DNA of 64,000 nt from an uncultured Prevotella sp. (GCA_900315835.1 ONAR01000019.1:1-64000), one strand, 5' to 3'; positions 37,645 through 47,663 are shown, numbered from the stretch's first letter. A program made the numbers and translations. Notes: generated by a model from the letters alone, not told the origin.

Positions 37645-39324
37645 CTACTCTGTCTGCTTAGTTATTCTGTCTATCGTGAGCGTCTGGTCACAGTATTCCT
37701 TGACCGCCGGTCGGTGGGTGATGAAGATGATGGTGCGGTCGTGGGACGAGAGCAGGTTGTAGAGCAACTGTTTCTCTGTCTCCGGATCGAGGGCGGAGGT
37801 AGCCTCATCGAACACCATCACCGACCCATGCCGTAGCAGGGCACGGGCGATGGCAATGCGTTGCGCCTGTCCCTCCGACAATCCGGCGCCACCCTCACCG
37901 CAGAAGGTGTCGAGACCGTCGGGCAGGTCGAAGACGAATTCGGCGCAACTCATCCGCAGCGCCTCACCCATCTCCTCATCGGTAGCCGAAAGGCGTCCTA
38001 AGCGGAGGTTGTCGCGTATGGTGCCGCTGAGCAGCGTGTTACCCTGTGGCACATAGACGAAGTTGACGCGCGTCAGCGGCGACAGCTGATGGCTGGAGCG
38101 CCGGTTGTAGATCTCCACCCTACCCTGCTGTGGACGGATGAGCGCCAGCAGCAGGCGCACGAGCGTTGTTTTACCCGCGCCCGTCTCGCCGAGGACCGCC
38201 GTACACGACCCGGGTCGGAAATCGAAGTCGAGGCCGCGCAACACGGGTTTGTCGTCGCCCTCGTAGGTATAGGTGACGTGGCGCAGACGGATGCCGCAGG
38301 GACCTTTCAGTTCCACCGACTCGCCCTGCTGCTCGAGTGGACTCTCCTCGAGTTCCATCAGGCGCTCGGCGGCCGTGAGCACCGACACGAAGGCCGGCAC
38401 CAGCTTTGTCAGGTCGCGCGCCGGCGACTGTATGCGGTTGACGAGCTGCAGGAAGGCCGTCATGCCGCCGAAAGTCAGCGAATGAGCCGACATGCGCAGG
38501 GCTGCCCAAAGGAAGGCGATGAGGTAACCCAGTGCGAAGCCGAAGTTCAGCACCAGTTGACTGAACACGGAGAACTTCGTGCGCCGCACCACCTTATGCC
38601 GCAGCACCCGCTGCGTATTCTCAAGGCGGTTGACCATCGACCCCTCGCGCTCCAGCGTCTTGATGAGCATGCGGTGCTGAATGGTCTCCTGTAGCGTGCT
38701 TTGCACATGCGAGTCCTCGGTGCGCACCTCAGAGGTGAGGCGGCGCATCTGTCGGATATAAATCTTACTCAATAAGATGAAAACGGGAATGATGGCCACG
38801 GTGACCAGCGCCAGAACGGCGTCCATGGCGAAGAGATAGCAGAACGCACCGGCGAACAAAGCGATGACCGACAGCGTGTTGGGGATGGTCTCGGTGAGGA
38901 AGTTGACCACATTGACCACATCAAACTCCAACCGGTTGAGCACATCGCCCGAATGGAACTTCTCCCTACCCTGCCACTCGGAGCGTAGGATGCGGTTGAG
39001 CATGAGCTGCTGCATGCGGTTTTGCGCACGTATGCCGAGGATGTTGCGCACCCAAATGCCGGAGATGTTCAGCGCAAAATCGCAGAGGAAGAGAAAGCCC
39101 AATACGCCGACGCTCCAATAGATATCTCCCGCCGTATTACCCGCCGCCACGTCGATGGCATGTTGCACAGCCCACACCTCGGCCAATGAGACGGCGACGA
39201 GCAACAGACCGATGGAGGCATTGATGGTGGCCTGCAAACGGTTGCCACGCCACGCATGCCAAAGCCAGCGGATAATCTGCGACGACGAGTAGCGCGTCTT
39301 GGGTAAAGACAACAGCTTTTTCAT
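37645..39324 (-). CDS. ABC exporter, fused membrane and ATPase domains
   Basis: Predicted 559 residues. About five or six membrane helices (INASIGLLLVAVSLAEVWAV; IALFAGAFCYLFAMDAVLAL) precede an ATPase domain with Walker A GETGAGKTTLVRLLLAL, signature LSEGQAQRIAIARAL and Walker B VMVFDEATSALDPE. It belongs to the type IV half-exporters that work as dimers. It starts 16 bases after the NAD kinase gene and is probably co-transcribed with it. No substrate is indicated. Confidence 0.9.
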   Translation of the reverse strand: MKKLLSLPKTRYSSSQIIRWLWHAWRGNRLQATINASIGLLLVAVSLAEVWAVQHAIDVAAGNTAGDIYWSVGVLGFLFLCDFALNISGIWVRNILGIRAQNRMQQLMLNRILRSEWQGREKFHSGDVLNRLEFDVVNVVNFLTETIPNTLSVIALFAGAFCYLFAMDAVLALVTVAIIPVFILLSKIYIRQMRRLTSEVRTEDSHVQSTLQETIQHRMLIKTLEREGSMVNRLENTQRVLRHKVVRRTKFSVFSQLVLNFGFALGYLIAFLWAALRMSAHSLTFGGMTAFLQLVNRIQSPARDLTKLVPAFVSVLTAAERLMELEESPLEQQGESVELKGPCGIRLRHVTYTYEGDDKPVLRGLDFDFRPGSCTAVLGETGAGKTTLVRLLLALIRPQQGRVEIYNRRSSHQLSPLTRVNFVYVPQGNTLLSGTIRDNLRLGRLSATDEEMGEALRMSCAEFVFDLPDGLDTFCGEGGAGLSEGQAQRIAIARALLRHGSVMVFDEATSALDPETEKQLLYNLLSSHDRTIIFITHRPAVKEYCDQTLTIDRITKQTE

Positions 39325-39339
39325 AGCGGCAACAATGGT

Positions 39340-40260
39340 TTACGACCGCTGGTCGGCTCCCCACATGAGTTTCTCGCGGAGGATGGAGAAATAACGTTTC
39401 GACTGCAATTTCACCACGCGAACGGTGTAAGGCGCCTTACGGATGACGATGCGGGTGCCTTCGCGGAAGCGCTCCGACCGTCCGTCGACTGCCACGAGGA
39501 AGTTGTGGCTGCGCGACTCCACCTCGAGCTGCACCACGCTGGTGTCGTTGATGACAATGGGTCTGACGTTGAGGCTGTGCGGGGCGACGGGGGTGATGCA
39601 GACGCTGCCGCTCTGCGGAATGATGATGGGACCGCCATTACTCAGGTTGTAAGCCGTGCTGCCCGTCGGCGTGGAGACGATGAGACCGTCGGCCTGATAG
39701 GTCATGAGGAAGTCGCCATTGACAAAGGCACGGATGGTGATCATCGATGCACTGTCGCGCTTCAGGATGGCGATGTCGTTGAGGGCGTAAGGACTGCCCT
39801 CCATCGGCAACGCATCGCTGTCGCCCTTGTCGGTCTGTGTCTCCATCTGGATGACGGTGTGCTCCTCGAAGCTGCATTCGCCGCCGTAGATCTCGCTGAG
39901 CGCCTGGTCAAACTCGGTCGGCAGCACCTCAGCCAGAAAGCCGAGCCGCCCCGTGTTGACGCCGATGACCGGCGTATGCTTCACCAGCACGCGGTTGGCC
40001 GTCTTCAAGAACGTACCGTCGCCGCCTAATGATACGGCATAGTCGGCGTCGAAGTTGTAGCCCTCGAACAGTCCGTCGGCCCTCACATCCATGCCGAGGC
40101 CCGTCGTGAGGTAGTCGTAATACGGCTTGTCGACGTAGATCTCGGCGCCATGACGCCGCAGGCCCTCGAGCACCAGCTGTACGCTCGCGCTCTTCTTCGC
40201 CTGATACTCGTTGCCAAAAAGCGCAAAGCGCAGCGGCCGGCTATTGTTGTCTTGCTCCAT
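39340..40260 (-). CDS. nadK: NAD kinase
   Basis: Predicted 306-residue cytoplasmic enzyme making NADP from NAD and ATP. Diagnostic motifs are SLGGDGTFLKTANRVL, VIGVNTGRLGFLAE, and LNDIAILKRDSASMI followed by QADGLIVSTPTGSTAYNLS. A divergent promoter region separates it from the DJ-1 gene; a TATCTTTG element lies on the minus strand at 40357-40364. Confidence 0.95.
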   Translation of the reverse strand: MEQDNNSRPLRFALFGNEYQAKKSASVQLVLEGLRRHGAEIYVDKPYYDYLTTGLGMDVRADGLFEGYNFDADYAVSLGGDGTFLKTANRVLVKHTPVIGVNTGRLGFLAEVLPTEFDQALSEIYGGECSFEEHTVIQMETQTDKGDSDALPMEGSPYALNDIAILKRDSASMITIRAFVNGDFLMTYQADGLIVSTPTGSTAYNLSNGGPIIIPQSGSVCITPVAPHSLNVRPIVINDTSVVQLEVESRSHNFLVAVDGRSERFREGTRIVIRKAPYTVRVVKLQSKRYFSILREKLMWGADQRS

Positions 40261-40334
40261 AAGAAAGCGTCCTTATTATCGTCCTTTTTAGTGTTCTTTA
40301 ATGCGAAAGCATTGGCTTCCTTGCAAAGATTTTG

Positions 40335-40364
40335 TAAATTTGCAATTACTTTGGTACAAAGATA
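40335..40364. promoter_or_regulatory. Divergent promoter elements, NAD kinase and DJ-1 genes
   Basis: TAAATTTG on the plus strand (40335-40342) faces the DJ-1 gene, and TATCTTTG on the minus strand (40357-40364) faces nadK. Both match TAnnTTTG. Confidence 0.55.
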
Positions 40365-40393
40365 CGCTATTTTTTGGTAAACATTCAATAATT

Positions 40394-40975
40394 ATGGCAA
40401 AAGTATATGAATTTCTTGCCAACGGCTTCGAAGAGATAGAGGCGCTGGCTCCTGTTGACATCTTCCGCCGCGCCGGATTGACGGTGAAGACGGTGAGCGT
40501 GACGGGCTCGCAGCTCGTCGAGTCGTCGCACGGCATTACCATCAAGGCCGACCTGCTGTTTGAGCAGGCTGGCGACTTCAGCGATGCCGACCTGCTGATG
40601 ATTCCCGGTGGCATGCCGGGTTCGACCAACCTCAACGCCCATGAGGGTGTGCGTCAGGCCATGCGTCGCCAGTACGATGCCGGGCGCCGTGTAGCCGCCA
40701 TCTGCGCCGCCCCGATGGTGCTCGGTTCCATCGGCATCCTGCAAGGCAAGCGCGCCACCTGTTCGCCGGGCTTCAAGAAATACCTCACCGGCGCCACCTA
40801 TACCGGTGCACTGTTTGAGGAGGACGGCCTCATCACCACGGGTGAAGGTCCCGCCGCCACCCTGCCCTACGCCTACCATATCCTTGGCTACTTCGTGCCC
40901 GAGGCTGATGTGAAGGCCTTGCAGGTGAAGATGCAATACGCCCATCTCATGGGCATCGAACCCACTCAAGCCTGA
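40394..40975 (+). CDS. DJ-1/PfpI family protein (YajL-like)
   Basis: Predicted 193 residues. The ATG at 40394 ([18 protein letters not shown]) is the normal family start; codons open upstream are not needed. The conserved Glu in GFEEIEA and the nucleophile Cys in [13 protein letters not shown], with [12 protein letters not shown], fit the DJ-1 family. Members act as chaperones or as deglycases/glyoxalases in stress defence. It starts a plus-strand run with ispD six bases later, then recG. Confidence 0.92.
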   Translation: MAKVYEFLANGFEEIEALAPVDIFRRAGLTVKTVSVTGSQLVESSHGITIKADLLFEQAGDFSDADLLMIPGGMPGSTNLNAHEGVRQAMRRQYDAGRRVAAICAAPMVLGSIGILQGKRATCSPGFKKYLTGATYTGALFEEDGLITTGEGPAATLPYAYHILGYFVPEADVKALQVKMQYAHLMGIEPTQA

Positions 40976-40980
40976 CCACT

Positions 40981-41655
40981 ATGGACTACGCCATCATCGT
41001 TGCCGGCGGCAAGGGCCTGCGCATGGGTTCCGACCTGCCGAAACAGTTCCTGCCCGTCGGCGGGAAGCCTGTGCTGATGCGCACCATCGAACAGTTCTAC
41101 GCTTTCAGCCACGACCTGCGCATCATCGTCGTACTGCCGAAGGACCAGCAGAACTTCTGGCGAAAGCTGTGCCACGACCATCAGTTCACCATTCCCCACA
41201 CCATTGCCGACGGCGGCGCCTCACGCTTCCAGAGCTCGAAGAGCGGCCTCGCGCTCGTTCCCGACGACGAGGACGGTGTGGTGGCTTTTCACGACGGCGT
41301 GCGGCCTTTCGTCTCGACCGACGTCATCGCCCGCTGCTTCGAGACGGCGCACGAGGACTACAGCGCCATTCCCGTCATCGCCGTGACCGACACGCTGCGC
41401 CACGTCGACGACCGCACCGGCACCAGCTTCACCGTCAACCGTAAGCTCTTCCGCGCTGTGCAGACGCCGCAGGTGTTCAACATCGCGTTGGCCAAGCAGG
41501 CATTCAACCAACCCGAGCGCGACAGCTTCACCGACGACGCCTCGGTGGTGGAGAGTCTCGGCGTCAGGGTCAACACCGTCGAGGGCAACCGCGAGAACAT
41601 CAAGCTCACGACGCCCTTCGACCTGAAGGTCGGCGAACTGCTGGCTCAGGAATAA
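40981..41655 (+). CDS. ispD: 2-C-methyl-D-erythritol 4-phosphate cytidylyltransferase
   Basis: Predicted 224 residues. The CTP-binding start [20 protein letters not shown], the central [14 protein letters not shown] and [15 protein letters not shown], and the late [13 protein letters not shown] are all present. It makes CDP-methylerythritol in the non-mevalonate isoprenoid pathway; ispF, two steps later, is at 48524-48997 in the other orientation. Confidence 0.95.
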   Translation: MDYAIIVAGGKGLRMGSDLPKQFLPVGGKPVLMRTIEQFYAFSHDLRIIVVLPKDQQNFWRKLCHDHQFTIPHTIADGGASRFQSSKSGLALVPDDEDGVVAFHDGVRPFVSTDVIARCFETAHEDYSAIPVIAVTDTLRHVDDRTGTSFTVNRKLFRAVQTPQVFNIALAKQAFNQPERDSFTDDASVVESLGVRVNTVEGNRENIKLTTPFDLKVGELLAQE

Positions 41656-41676
41656 AACAAGCATAAGTCCTTGCCA

Positions 41677-43776
41677 ATGAACTCATTGCTCTCACAGGAT
41701 ATCATGTATCTGCCCGGCGTGGGACCGCGCCGCCGCGAGATACTCGAACGTCAGCTCAACATCAAGACGTGGGGTGACCTGTTGGAGTATTATCCTTATA
41801 AATACGTTGACCGGTCGAAGGTGTATGCCATCCGCGAGTTGCGCGGCGACATGCCGGAGATACAGATCAAAGGCCATATCCTGCGCTACGAGGAGGTGGG
41901 CGAAGGCCGGAAGAAGCGCGTCATCGGCCATTTCACCGACGGTCAGGACATCATTAACCTCGTATGGTTCCATCCGGGCAAATGGATTTACGAGAACTAT
42001 AAGGTAGGCGAGGAGTTCATCGTCTTCGGCAAACCCTCACCCTACAACGGGTTCTACCAGATAGTCCACCCCGACATGGAGAAGGCCGATAAGATTGCGC
42101 TCAACGAGATGGGCATGCAGCCTTATTACATCACGACGCAGCACATGAAAGACACGGGGCTGACGTCGCATGCCCTGGAGAAGCTGACGAAGACACTCGT
42201 CAAGCGTCTGCCCGAGGGCTCCATCTCAGAGACACTGCTGCCATCGCAGCTGAGCCGCCTCCACCTCATCCCACGCGAAGAGGCGTTGCGCAACATCCAT
42301 TACCCGAAGACCCTGCGCGAAGTGCAAAAGGCGCAGGAGCGGTTGAAGTTTGAGGAACTGTTCTATGTGCAACTCAACATCCTGCGTTACGCCACTGCGC
42401 AACGCAACAAATACCGCGGCTATCTCTTCCCGAAGATTGGCCACGAGTTCAACACCTTCTACCGCAACAACCTCCACTTTGAGCTGACCAATGCGCAGAA
42501 GCGCGTGATGCACGAGATACGCGACGACATGAACACCGGCCGTCAGATGAACCGTCTGCTGCAGGGCGACGTGGGGTCGGGTAAGACGCTCGTCGCGCTG
42601 ATGACGATGCTCATCGCCATCGACAACGGCTTCCAGGCCTGCATCATGGCGCCCACCGAGATTCTCGCCGAACAACACCTGCAGACCATCACCGACTTTC
42701 TCAAGGGCATGGACGTCAACGTGGCCATGCTCACGGGAACCGTCAAGGGTAAGCAGCGCCAACAGGTGCTCGACGGACTGGCCGACGGCTCCATCAACAT
42801 CCTCGTCGGCACTCACGCCATCATCGAGGACCCGGTCATCTTCCAGCGCCTCGGCCTCGCCGTCATCGACGAGCAGCACCGCTTCGGCGTGGCCCAGCGC
42901 GCCCGACTGTGGGCCAAGAGCGAGCGGCCGCCCCATATCCTCGTGATGACCGCCACGCCTATTCCTCGCACGCTGGCGATGACGCTATACGGCGACTTGG
43001 ACGTGAGCGTCATCGACGAACTGCCACCCGGTCGCAAGCCAGTGGTGACCCTCCATAAATACGACAACCAGATGGCAAGCCTCTACGCCGGCATCACGCA
43101 GCAGGTGAACGAGGGGCGACAGGTGTACATCGTGTTCCCGCTCATCGAGGAGAACAAGAAGATGGACCTGAAAAACCTGGAGACGGGTTATGAGCAACTC
43201 TGCCAGATCTTCCCACAGTTTAAGTTGAGTAAGGTCCACGGTCAGATGAAACCGAAGGAGAAGGAGGCCGAGATGGAGAAGTTCGTCACCGGTCAGACGC
43301 AGATCCTCGTCGCCACGACGGTCATCGAGGTGGGCGTCAATGTACCCAACGCCTCGGTGATGGTCATCCTCGACGCCCAGCGCTTCGGTCTGTCGCAGCT
43401 CCATCAGTTGCGCGGCCGCGTGGGGCGTGGCGCCAAGCAGAGCTACTGCATCCTGGTGACAAGCTATCAGCTGTCGGAGGACACGAAGAAACGCATCGAC
43501 ATCATGTGCCAGACCAACGACGGCTTCCGCATTGCCGAGGCCGACCTGAAACTGCGCGGACCCGGCGACCTCGAGGGCACGCAGCAGAGTGGCATGGCCT
43601 TCGACCTGAAGATTGCCAACATCGCCAGAGACGGGCAGCTGGTGCAACTGGCGCGCAATGAGGCGCAGCGCATCGTCAGCGACGACCCCGACTGTAACAA
43701 ACCCGAGTACAGCCTGCTGTGGAACCGACTGCGCGAGCTGCGCAACACCAATGTCAACTGGGGCGCCATCAGTTAG
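41677..43776 (+). CDS. recG: ATP-dependent DNA helicase RecG
   Basis: Predicted 699 residues. The ATG at 41677 (MNSLLSQDIMYLPGVGPRRR) is preferred to an in-frame TTG six bases before. An N-terminal wedge/OB domain (AIRELRGDMPEIQIKGHIL) precedes helicase motifs: LLQGDVGSGKTLVAL, VIDEQHRFGVAQRA, MTATPIPRTLAMTLYGDLD and TTVIEVGVNVPNASVMVILD, and DLKLRGPGDLEGTQQSG near the end. It reverses stalled forks and branch-migrates junctions. Confidence 0.96.
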   Translation: MNSLLSQDIMYLPGVGPRRREILERQLNIKTWGDLLEYYPYKYVDRSKVYAIRELRGDMPEIQIKGHILRYEEVGEGRKKRVIGHFTDGQDIINLVWFHPGKWIYENYKVGEEFIVFGKPSPYNGFYQIVHPDMEKADKIALNEMGMQPYYITTQHMKDTGLTSHALEKLTKTLVKRLPEGSISETLLPSQLSRLHLIPREEALRNIHYPKTLREVQKAQERLKFEELFYVQLNILRYATAQRNKYRGYLFPKIGHEFNTFYRNNLHFELTNAQKRVMHEIRDDMNTGRQMNRLLQGDVGSGKTLVALMTMLIAIDNGFQACIMAPTEILAEQHLQTITDFLKGMDVNVAMLTGTVKGKQRQQVLDGLADGSINILVGTHAIIEDPVIFQRLGLAVIDEQHRFGVAQRARLWAKSERPPHILVMTATPIPRTLAMTLYGDLDVSVIDELPPGRKPVVTLHKYDNQMASLYAGITQQVNEGRQVYIVFPLIEENKKMDLKNLETGYEQLCQIFPQFKLSKVHGQMKPKEKEAEMEKFVTGQTQILVATTVIEVGVNVPNASVMVILDAQRFGLSQLHQLRGRVGRGAKQSYCILVTSYQLSEDTKKRIDIMCQTNDGFRIAEADLKLRGPGDLEGTQQSGMAFDLKIANIARDGQLVQLARNEAQRIVSDDPDCNKPEYSLLWNRLRELRNTNVNWGAIS

Positions 43777-43778
43777 AC

Positions 43779-44100
43779 ATAGTAATTTGAAAGACATAGT
43801 AACATAGTATAAATAAGACATAGTAACATAATAACAATAACATAATAACATAATAATATAATAACAATAACATAATAACATAATAACATAATAACGTAAT
43901 AACATAATAACATAATATTCAAGGGACTTAAGAGATATACACGGGTCACTATGATTGCAGGTATCCAATCTCCTTATTGCCCAGTTATCACATTATTTGA
44001 TGTTACTATGTCTTTTGTTTACTATGTTACTATGTCTTTTGTTTACTATGTTACTATGTCTTTTGTTTACTATGTTACTATGTCTTTTGTTTACTATGAT
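43779..44100. repeat. AT-rich tandem repeats downstream of recG
   Basis: Two blocks fill most of the 463-bp gap: AACATAATA/AACATAGTA units at 43779-43918 and TTACTATGTCTTTTGTT units (19 bp, four or more copies) at about 43995-44100. The two blocks are partly complementary (CATAGTAAC versus GTTACTATG), so a transcript could pair. No gene is seen before the M23 promoter. Confidence 0.8.
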
Positions 44101-44157
44101 GTCTGTGCTAAAAAATGACAAGATTGTGTTAAATCTGTATCAAAACTGTTAAGAACG

Positions 44158-44188
44158 TTGCCCAGGTGCCTGATTTTTAGTATCTTTG
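44158..44188 (+). promoter_or_regulatory. Promoter of the M23 peptidase gene
   Basis: TTG at 44158-44160, a 20-base spacer and TATCTTTG at 44181-44188, about 52 bases before the start. This is one of the best TTTG/TAnnTTTG matches here. Confidence 0.65.
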
Positions 44189-44239
44189 CCATAACTTCGT
44201 TTTTTGACAAGAAAGTCAATAACCCTAAAAACGGTTTAC

Positions 44240-45208
44240 ATGGCAATTAGAAAGAAATTAAGTATACTGGCTATCACATTATTATTCGGCGCCGTCGCAA
44301 CCCCCGTCGTAGCGCAGGACCTGTTAGCGAGACAGGCCCCGGTCGACCGAAGAGCAAAGAAACTCGACTCCATCGAGGTGAAATCATTCATCGAACGCGA
44401 GAACATTCAATCGCCCGCTGCACAGCTCTACGGCGACGACTGGAATAATCAATATGCGCATCGCGCCACTGCCTTACCCGATTCTTTCGATATTAACCTA
44501 CGCCATTTCTGCATGCCGACGCCAAGTCGCGTCATTACAAGTAATTTTGGTTCCCGCTGGGGTCGCCAGCATAAAGGTCTCGATATAAAGGTTTATATCG
44601 GCGATACCATCCGCGCCGCCTTCTCAGGTAAGGTGCGCATCGTGCGCTATGAGGCCGGCGGCTATGGCAACTACATCGTCATCCGCCACACCAATGGCTT
44701 GGAGACCATCTACGGTCACCTGTCGAAACAGCTCGTGAGCGAGAACCAGACGGTGCGCGCCGGTGAGCCTATCGGCCTCGGCGGCAACACGGGCCGCAGC
44801 ACGGGTTCGCATCTGCATTTCGAGACGCGCCTTTGTGGCGTGGCCCTGAACCCCGCCCTCTTCTTCGACTTCCGCAACCAGGATGTGACGGGCGACCACT
44901 ACCTCTTCACGTTGGCCCGCTACGAGCACGACTCTGAGGTGGCTACCCGCGAGCGTGGCAAGAACGACGAAGGCGGCTACACTCGTGACCAGATCTACGG
45001 TAAGGTGGGGCGCAGCAACGACGCCGAGACGGCTGACGTGAGGGCAGCAATGAATGCACCCGAGCGTGTATATTATAAGGTGCAGAACGGCGAGACGCTG
45101 GCCACTATCGCTAAGAAGGTGGGCGTGAGCGTTGATACCATCTGCCGCCTCAACGGCTTCCGCAAGACGCAGAAGATGAGAGCCGGCATGATTATCAGGT
45201 ACGTATAA
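44240..45208 (+). CDS. M23 metallopeptidase with C-terminal LysM domain
   Basis: Predicted 322 residues. The ATG at 44240 (MAIRKKLSILAITLLFGAVA) gives a signal peptide ending VVAQ. The LytM/M23 domain has the zinc ligands in FGSRWGRQHKGLDIK (H, D) and GSHLHFETRL (HLH). A LysM repeat follows at the end (KVQNGETLATIAKKVGVSVD). It should cut or remodel peptidoglycan in the periplasm. It has its own promoter. Confidence 0.93.
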   Translation: MAIRKKLSILAITLLFGAVATPVVAQDLLARQAPVDRRAKKLDSIEVKSFIERENIQSPAAQLYGDDWNNQYAHRATALPDSFDINLRHFCMPTPSRVITSNFGSRWGRQHKGLDIKVYIGDTIRAAFSGKVRIVRYEAGGYGNYIVIRHTNGLETIYGHLSKQLVSENQTVRAGEPIGLGGNTGRSTGSHLHFETRLCGVALNPALFFDFRNQDVTGDHYLFTLARYEHDSEVATRERGKNDEGGYTRDQIYGKVGRSNDAETADVRAAMNAPERVYYKVQNGETLATIAKKVGVSVDTICRLNGFRKTQKMRAGMIIRYV

Positions 45209-45240
45209 GCCTTGATTTTGTATTAAGCCGCATGGTTTTG

Positions 45241-45349
45241 GTGTAGTGGCCGGTCTGGTGCCGACCACCGTCATTTGGTACGGCTGCCACCCGGCAGACA
45301 ATCCATCAATACCGGCGGCTGGTGGCCGGCACCAGGCCGGCCACTACAC
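45241..45349. repeat. Inverted pair of family A repeats after the M23 gene
   Basis: Two 29-base cores in opposite orientation (45241-45269 and 45321-45349) flank a 51-bp segment. Together they could form a long hairpin between the convergent M23 and glycosyltransferase genes. Confidence 0.75.
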
Positions 45350-45372
45350 CAAAACCAGATGGAAACCCGTTC

Positions 45373-46146
45373 TTATCTAATAATGGCGCGCACTGCAAAC
45401 CAGCCATGAAGCAGGACGGTTTGAAGCCAACCGTAATGCTTCGTCATGACGTCGAAGCGCTCCTTGAGCGAAGCCTTATGGTTGCGGTCGGTCATACCCT
45501 CGTTGAGGTAATTGGCGACCACCTCACCCACATTCCTCAATGCGAGATGATTGGCGGCACAGGCCTTCATGATGCGGATGCACCAGTCCACATCGGCCGA
45601 GAAATGGTAGTCGAGGTTATAAGGCGTCTGCTTAGCCAGGTCGGTGCGGGCATAGAACGCCTGATGACATACGAGCATACCCCATTTGAACGACCGCCAT
45701 GTAAGCCGCTTCGGAGGACGCAGACGACGCGGATGAAGCACGAAACCGCTCTCACTGACGATATTGGTGTCGCCATAGAGTACGCCCGGCAACGCCTCGC
45801 CCTCACCCACACTTGCGGCAACGGTCTCCAGGGTCTCCGATGTGGGGAAGGTGTCGCCCGCATTCAAGAACACGATATACGTTCCCGTGGCATGACGGAT
45901 GCCTTTGTTCATGGCATCGTAAAGGCCATTGTCCTTCTCTGAGATGATGTTCACCTCGTGGCCGTTGCCACTGCCGTCCGACCGCTGCTTGTAGTCCAGC
46001 GCCAACCGGATGGTATCGTCCTTCGACAGACCATCGATGATGAGATGCTCCACCTCGCTGTAGGACTGGTGGCGTACGCTGTCCAATGTGCGTTGCAGGA
46101 ACGGGGCGGCGTTGTAGGTGCAGGTGACTACCGTGAACTTAATCAT
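45373..46146 (-). CDS. Glycosyltransferase family 2
   Basis: Predicted 257 residues with the GT-A start KFTVVTCTYNAAPFLQRTLD and HLIIDGLSKDDT, then IISEKDNGLYDAMNKGIRHA, a pattern of GT2 enzymes of surface polysaccharide synthesis. Its ATG overlaps the stop of the upstream GT4 gene (ATGA at 46143-46146), so the two are translated together. The sugar and acceptor are unknown. Confidence 0.92.
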   Translation of the reverse strand: MIKFTVVTCTYNAAPFLQRTLDSVRHQSYSEVEHLIIDGLSKDDTIRLALDYKQRSDGSGNGHEVNIISEKDNGLYDAMNKGIRHATGTYIVFLNAGDTFPTSETLETVAASVGEGEALPGVLYGDTNIVSESGFVLHPRRLRPPKRLTWRSFKWGMLVCHQAFYARTDLAKQTPYNLDYHFSADVDWCIRIMKACAANHLALRNVGEVVANYLNEGMTDRNHKASLKERFDVMTKHYGWLQTVLLHGWFAVRAIIR

Positions 46147-47417
46147 AGTTTGTAATTCTTGAAAGCCAGGGCCTGGTTGTAGACCTCAATATATTTCATA
46201 GCGACGGTGCGCTGCGAATAGCTGGCACCGACTTTCTGCAGGCATTGCCGGCTCACTTCGTCAGCGTCGGCCTCGTCGAGCACCCAGTGGATGCCCGCCG
46301 CCAGGTCGTCAGCATCGCGGTATTTGGCGAGGTAACCGTTTTTCTGATGGTCAATCATCTCGGGGATGCCACCGACGCGGAACGCCACCGACGGCACACC
46401 GCAGGCCATAGCCTCCATGATGGTGTTGGGCAGGTTGTCGCCGAGCGAAGGCAGCACATAGACATCAGAAGCGTTGTAAATGTCAACTATCTGCCGCTCG
46501 CTGCCTACATAGCCCAATGGAATGGAGGGCAATGCCAACCGCGGTTGTATCTCCTCAGCATGGCCGCCCATGATGGCGATGACGGTGTTGTCCTTCATCT
46601 CGGGGTACTGCGCGGCAAGCTTCTGGATGGCATCAATGAAGAACGTAATGCCTTTGCGCTCCATGGTCACGCGCTGCGAAACAAAGAGGATGATGCGTTT
46701 GTCGGCAGGCAATGTGGCATGCAGACGAGCCTGTTGGCGGTCCTTCTTATAGAAGATATGGGTGTCGATGGGATTGGGAATCTGCGTGATATTGAGTCCT
46801 GAGAGCAGCGCGCTGCGGCGGGCCTGGTCGGTAATCCATTTGCTGCAGCCAACGAAGTGGATGCCGCTGTTGTTATAAATCTTTTTCTTACGGTTGAAGA
46901 TGCGCGTCGACAAGTCGCGATTGCCGCCGCCATTGGGCAGCAGCGGACAGTTGGCACACACCGATTGATAAGCGGTACAGTCGGCCGAATAATGGCAAAT
47001 GCCGGTGGCAGGCCACAGGTCGTGCATTGTCCAGACGACGGCCTTACCGCTTTTCAAAATCTTCTGGATATTCTTAAGCGAGAGGAAGCCCTGATTGATC
47101 CACGACAGATGGATGACATCGGCCTCTTGAAACTCGGGCAGCTTCGTGATGTCGGTGCCTGCGTTGGCTGTGTCGATTTGAAAGAGGTTGCCGCGGTGGA
47201 AACGCAGATGGCAATAGATGGTGAAGCGCTCCCAAAGGAAGTGCCACCGTTGGCGCCAACCGTCTTTCAGTCCGACAACGGTGATGTTGTCGGTCTCCTT
47301 TTTCATGACGAGCATCTTGGCCTTAACGCCATTATTGTTGAGCGCATCCATCAGGCGGTTGGCAGCCACAGCCGCCCCACCTGTCCGCTCGCTTGTGTTT
47401 ACAATCAGAACTCTCAT
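46143..47417 (-). CDS. Glycosyltransferase family 4
   Basis: Predicted 424 residues. The start at 47417 (MRVLIVNTSERTGGAAVAAN) is the usual GT4 start; an open frame continues upstream through the promoter and is rejected. Features include WTMHDLWPATGICHYSADC, with a Cys-rich region CANCPLLPNGG, and the GT4 donor site YNASDVYVLPSLGDNLPNTI with EAMACGVPSVAFRVGGIPEM. A TAACTTTG element on the minus strand (47439-47446) lies 22 bases before the start. Confidence 0.92.
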   Translation of the reverse strand: MRVLIVNTSERTGGAAVAANRLMDALNNNGVKAKMLVMKKETDNITVVGLKDGWRQRWHFLWERFTIYCHLRFHRGNLFQIDTANAGTDITKLPEFQEADVIHLSWINQGFLSLKNIQKILKSGKAVVWTMHDLWPATGICHYSADCTAYQSVCANCPLLPNGGGNRDLSTRIFNRKKKIYNNSGIHFVGCSKWITDQARRSALLSGLNITQIPNPIDTHIFYKKDRQQARLHATLPADKRIILFVSQRVTMERKGITFFIDAIQKLAAQYPEMKDNTVIAIMGGHAEEIQPRLALPSIPLGYVGSERQIVDIYNASDVYVLPSLGDNLPNTIMEAMACGVPSVAFRVGGIPEMIDHQKNGYLAKYRDADDLAAGIHWVLDEADADEVSRQCLQKVGASYSQRTVAMKYIEVYNQALAFKNYKL

Positions 47418-47438
47418 GCTTGCATCGTTTACTCCACG

Positions 47439-47446
47439 CAAAGTTA
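47439..47446 (-). promoter_or_regulatory. Putative -7 element of the glycosyltransferase operon
   Basis: TAACTTTG on the minus strand, 22 bases before the GT4 start, matches TAnnTTTG. Confidence 0.55.
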
Positions 47447-47576
47447 GTAAAAGGTTTCGAAAAAATGGGGATGGGAGCATATTAATTTTTCGCTCAGCAT
47501 AAAGCAAAGCCACTTCCCTACCTCATGAAAAGCTCAAGGATACAAGGCTCAAGGACTTAAGAACTTACACAACGGA

Positions 47577-47590
47577 TTGATTTAAATCAA
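47577..47590. promoter_or_regulatory. TTGAT-N4-ATCAA box before the candidate small RNA
   Basis: TTGATTTAAATCAA is a perfect 14-base palindrome and the most symmetric copy of the box seen at the starch promoters. Its centre lies about 80 bases before the predicted RNA start, a spacing compatible with CRP-type activation. Confidence 0.6.
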
Positions 47591-47627
47591 TTTGCGTTAC
47601 ACTTTTGAAAAAAGTACATCAAAACTA

Positions 47628-47658
47628 TTGCAGCAATTGGGGAAAAGCGGTAATTTTG
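47628..47658 (+). promoter_or_regulatory. Promoter of the candidate small RNA
   Basis: TTG at 47628-47630, a 20-base spacer, then TAATTTTG at 47651-47658, a full match to the Bacteroidetes promoter pattern. No start codon with a sensible frame follows. Confidence 0.65.
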
Positions 47659-47663
47659 CAGCG

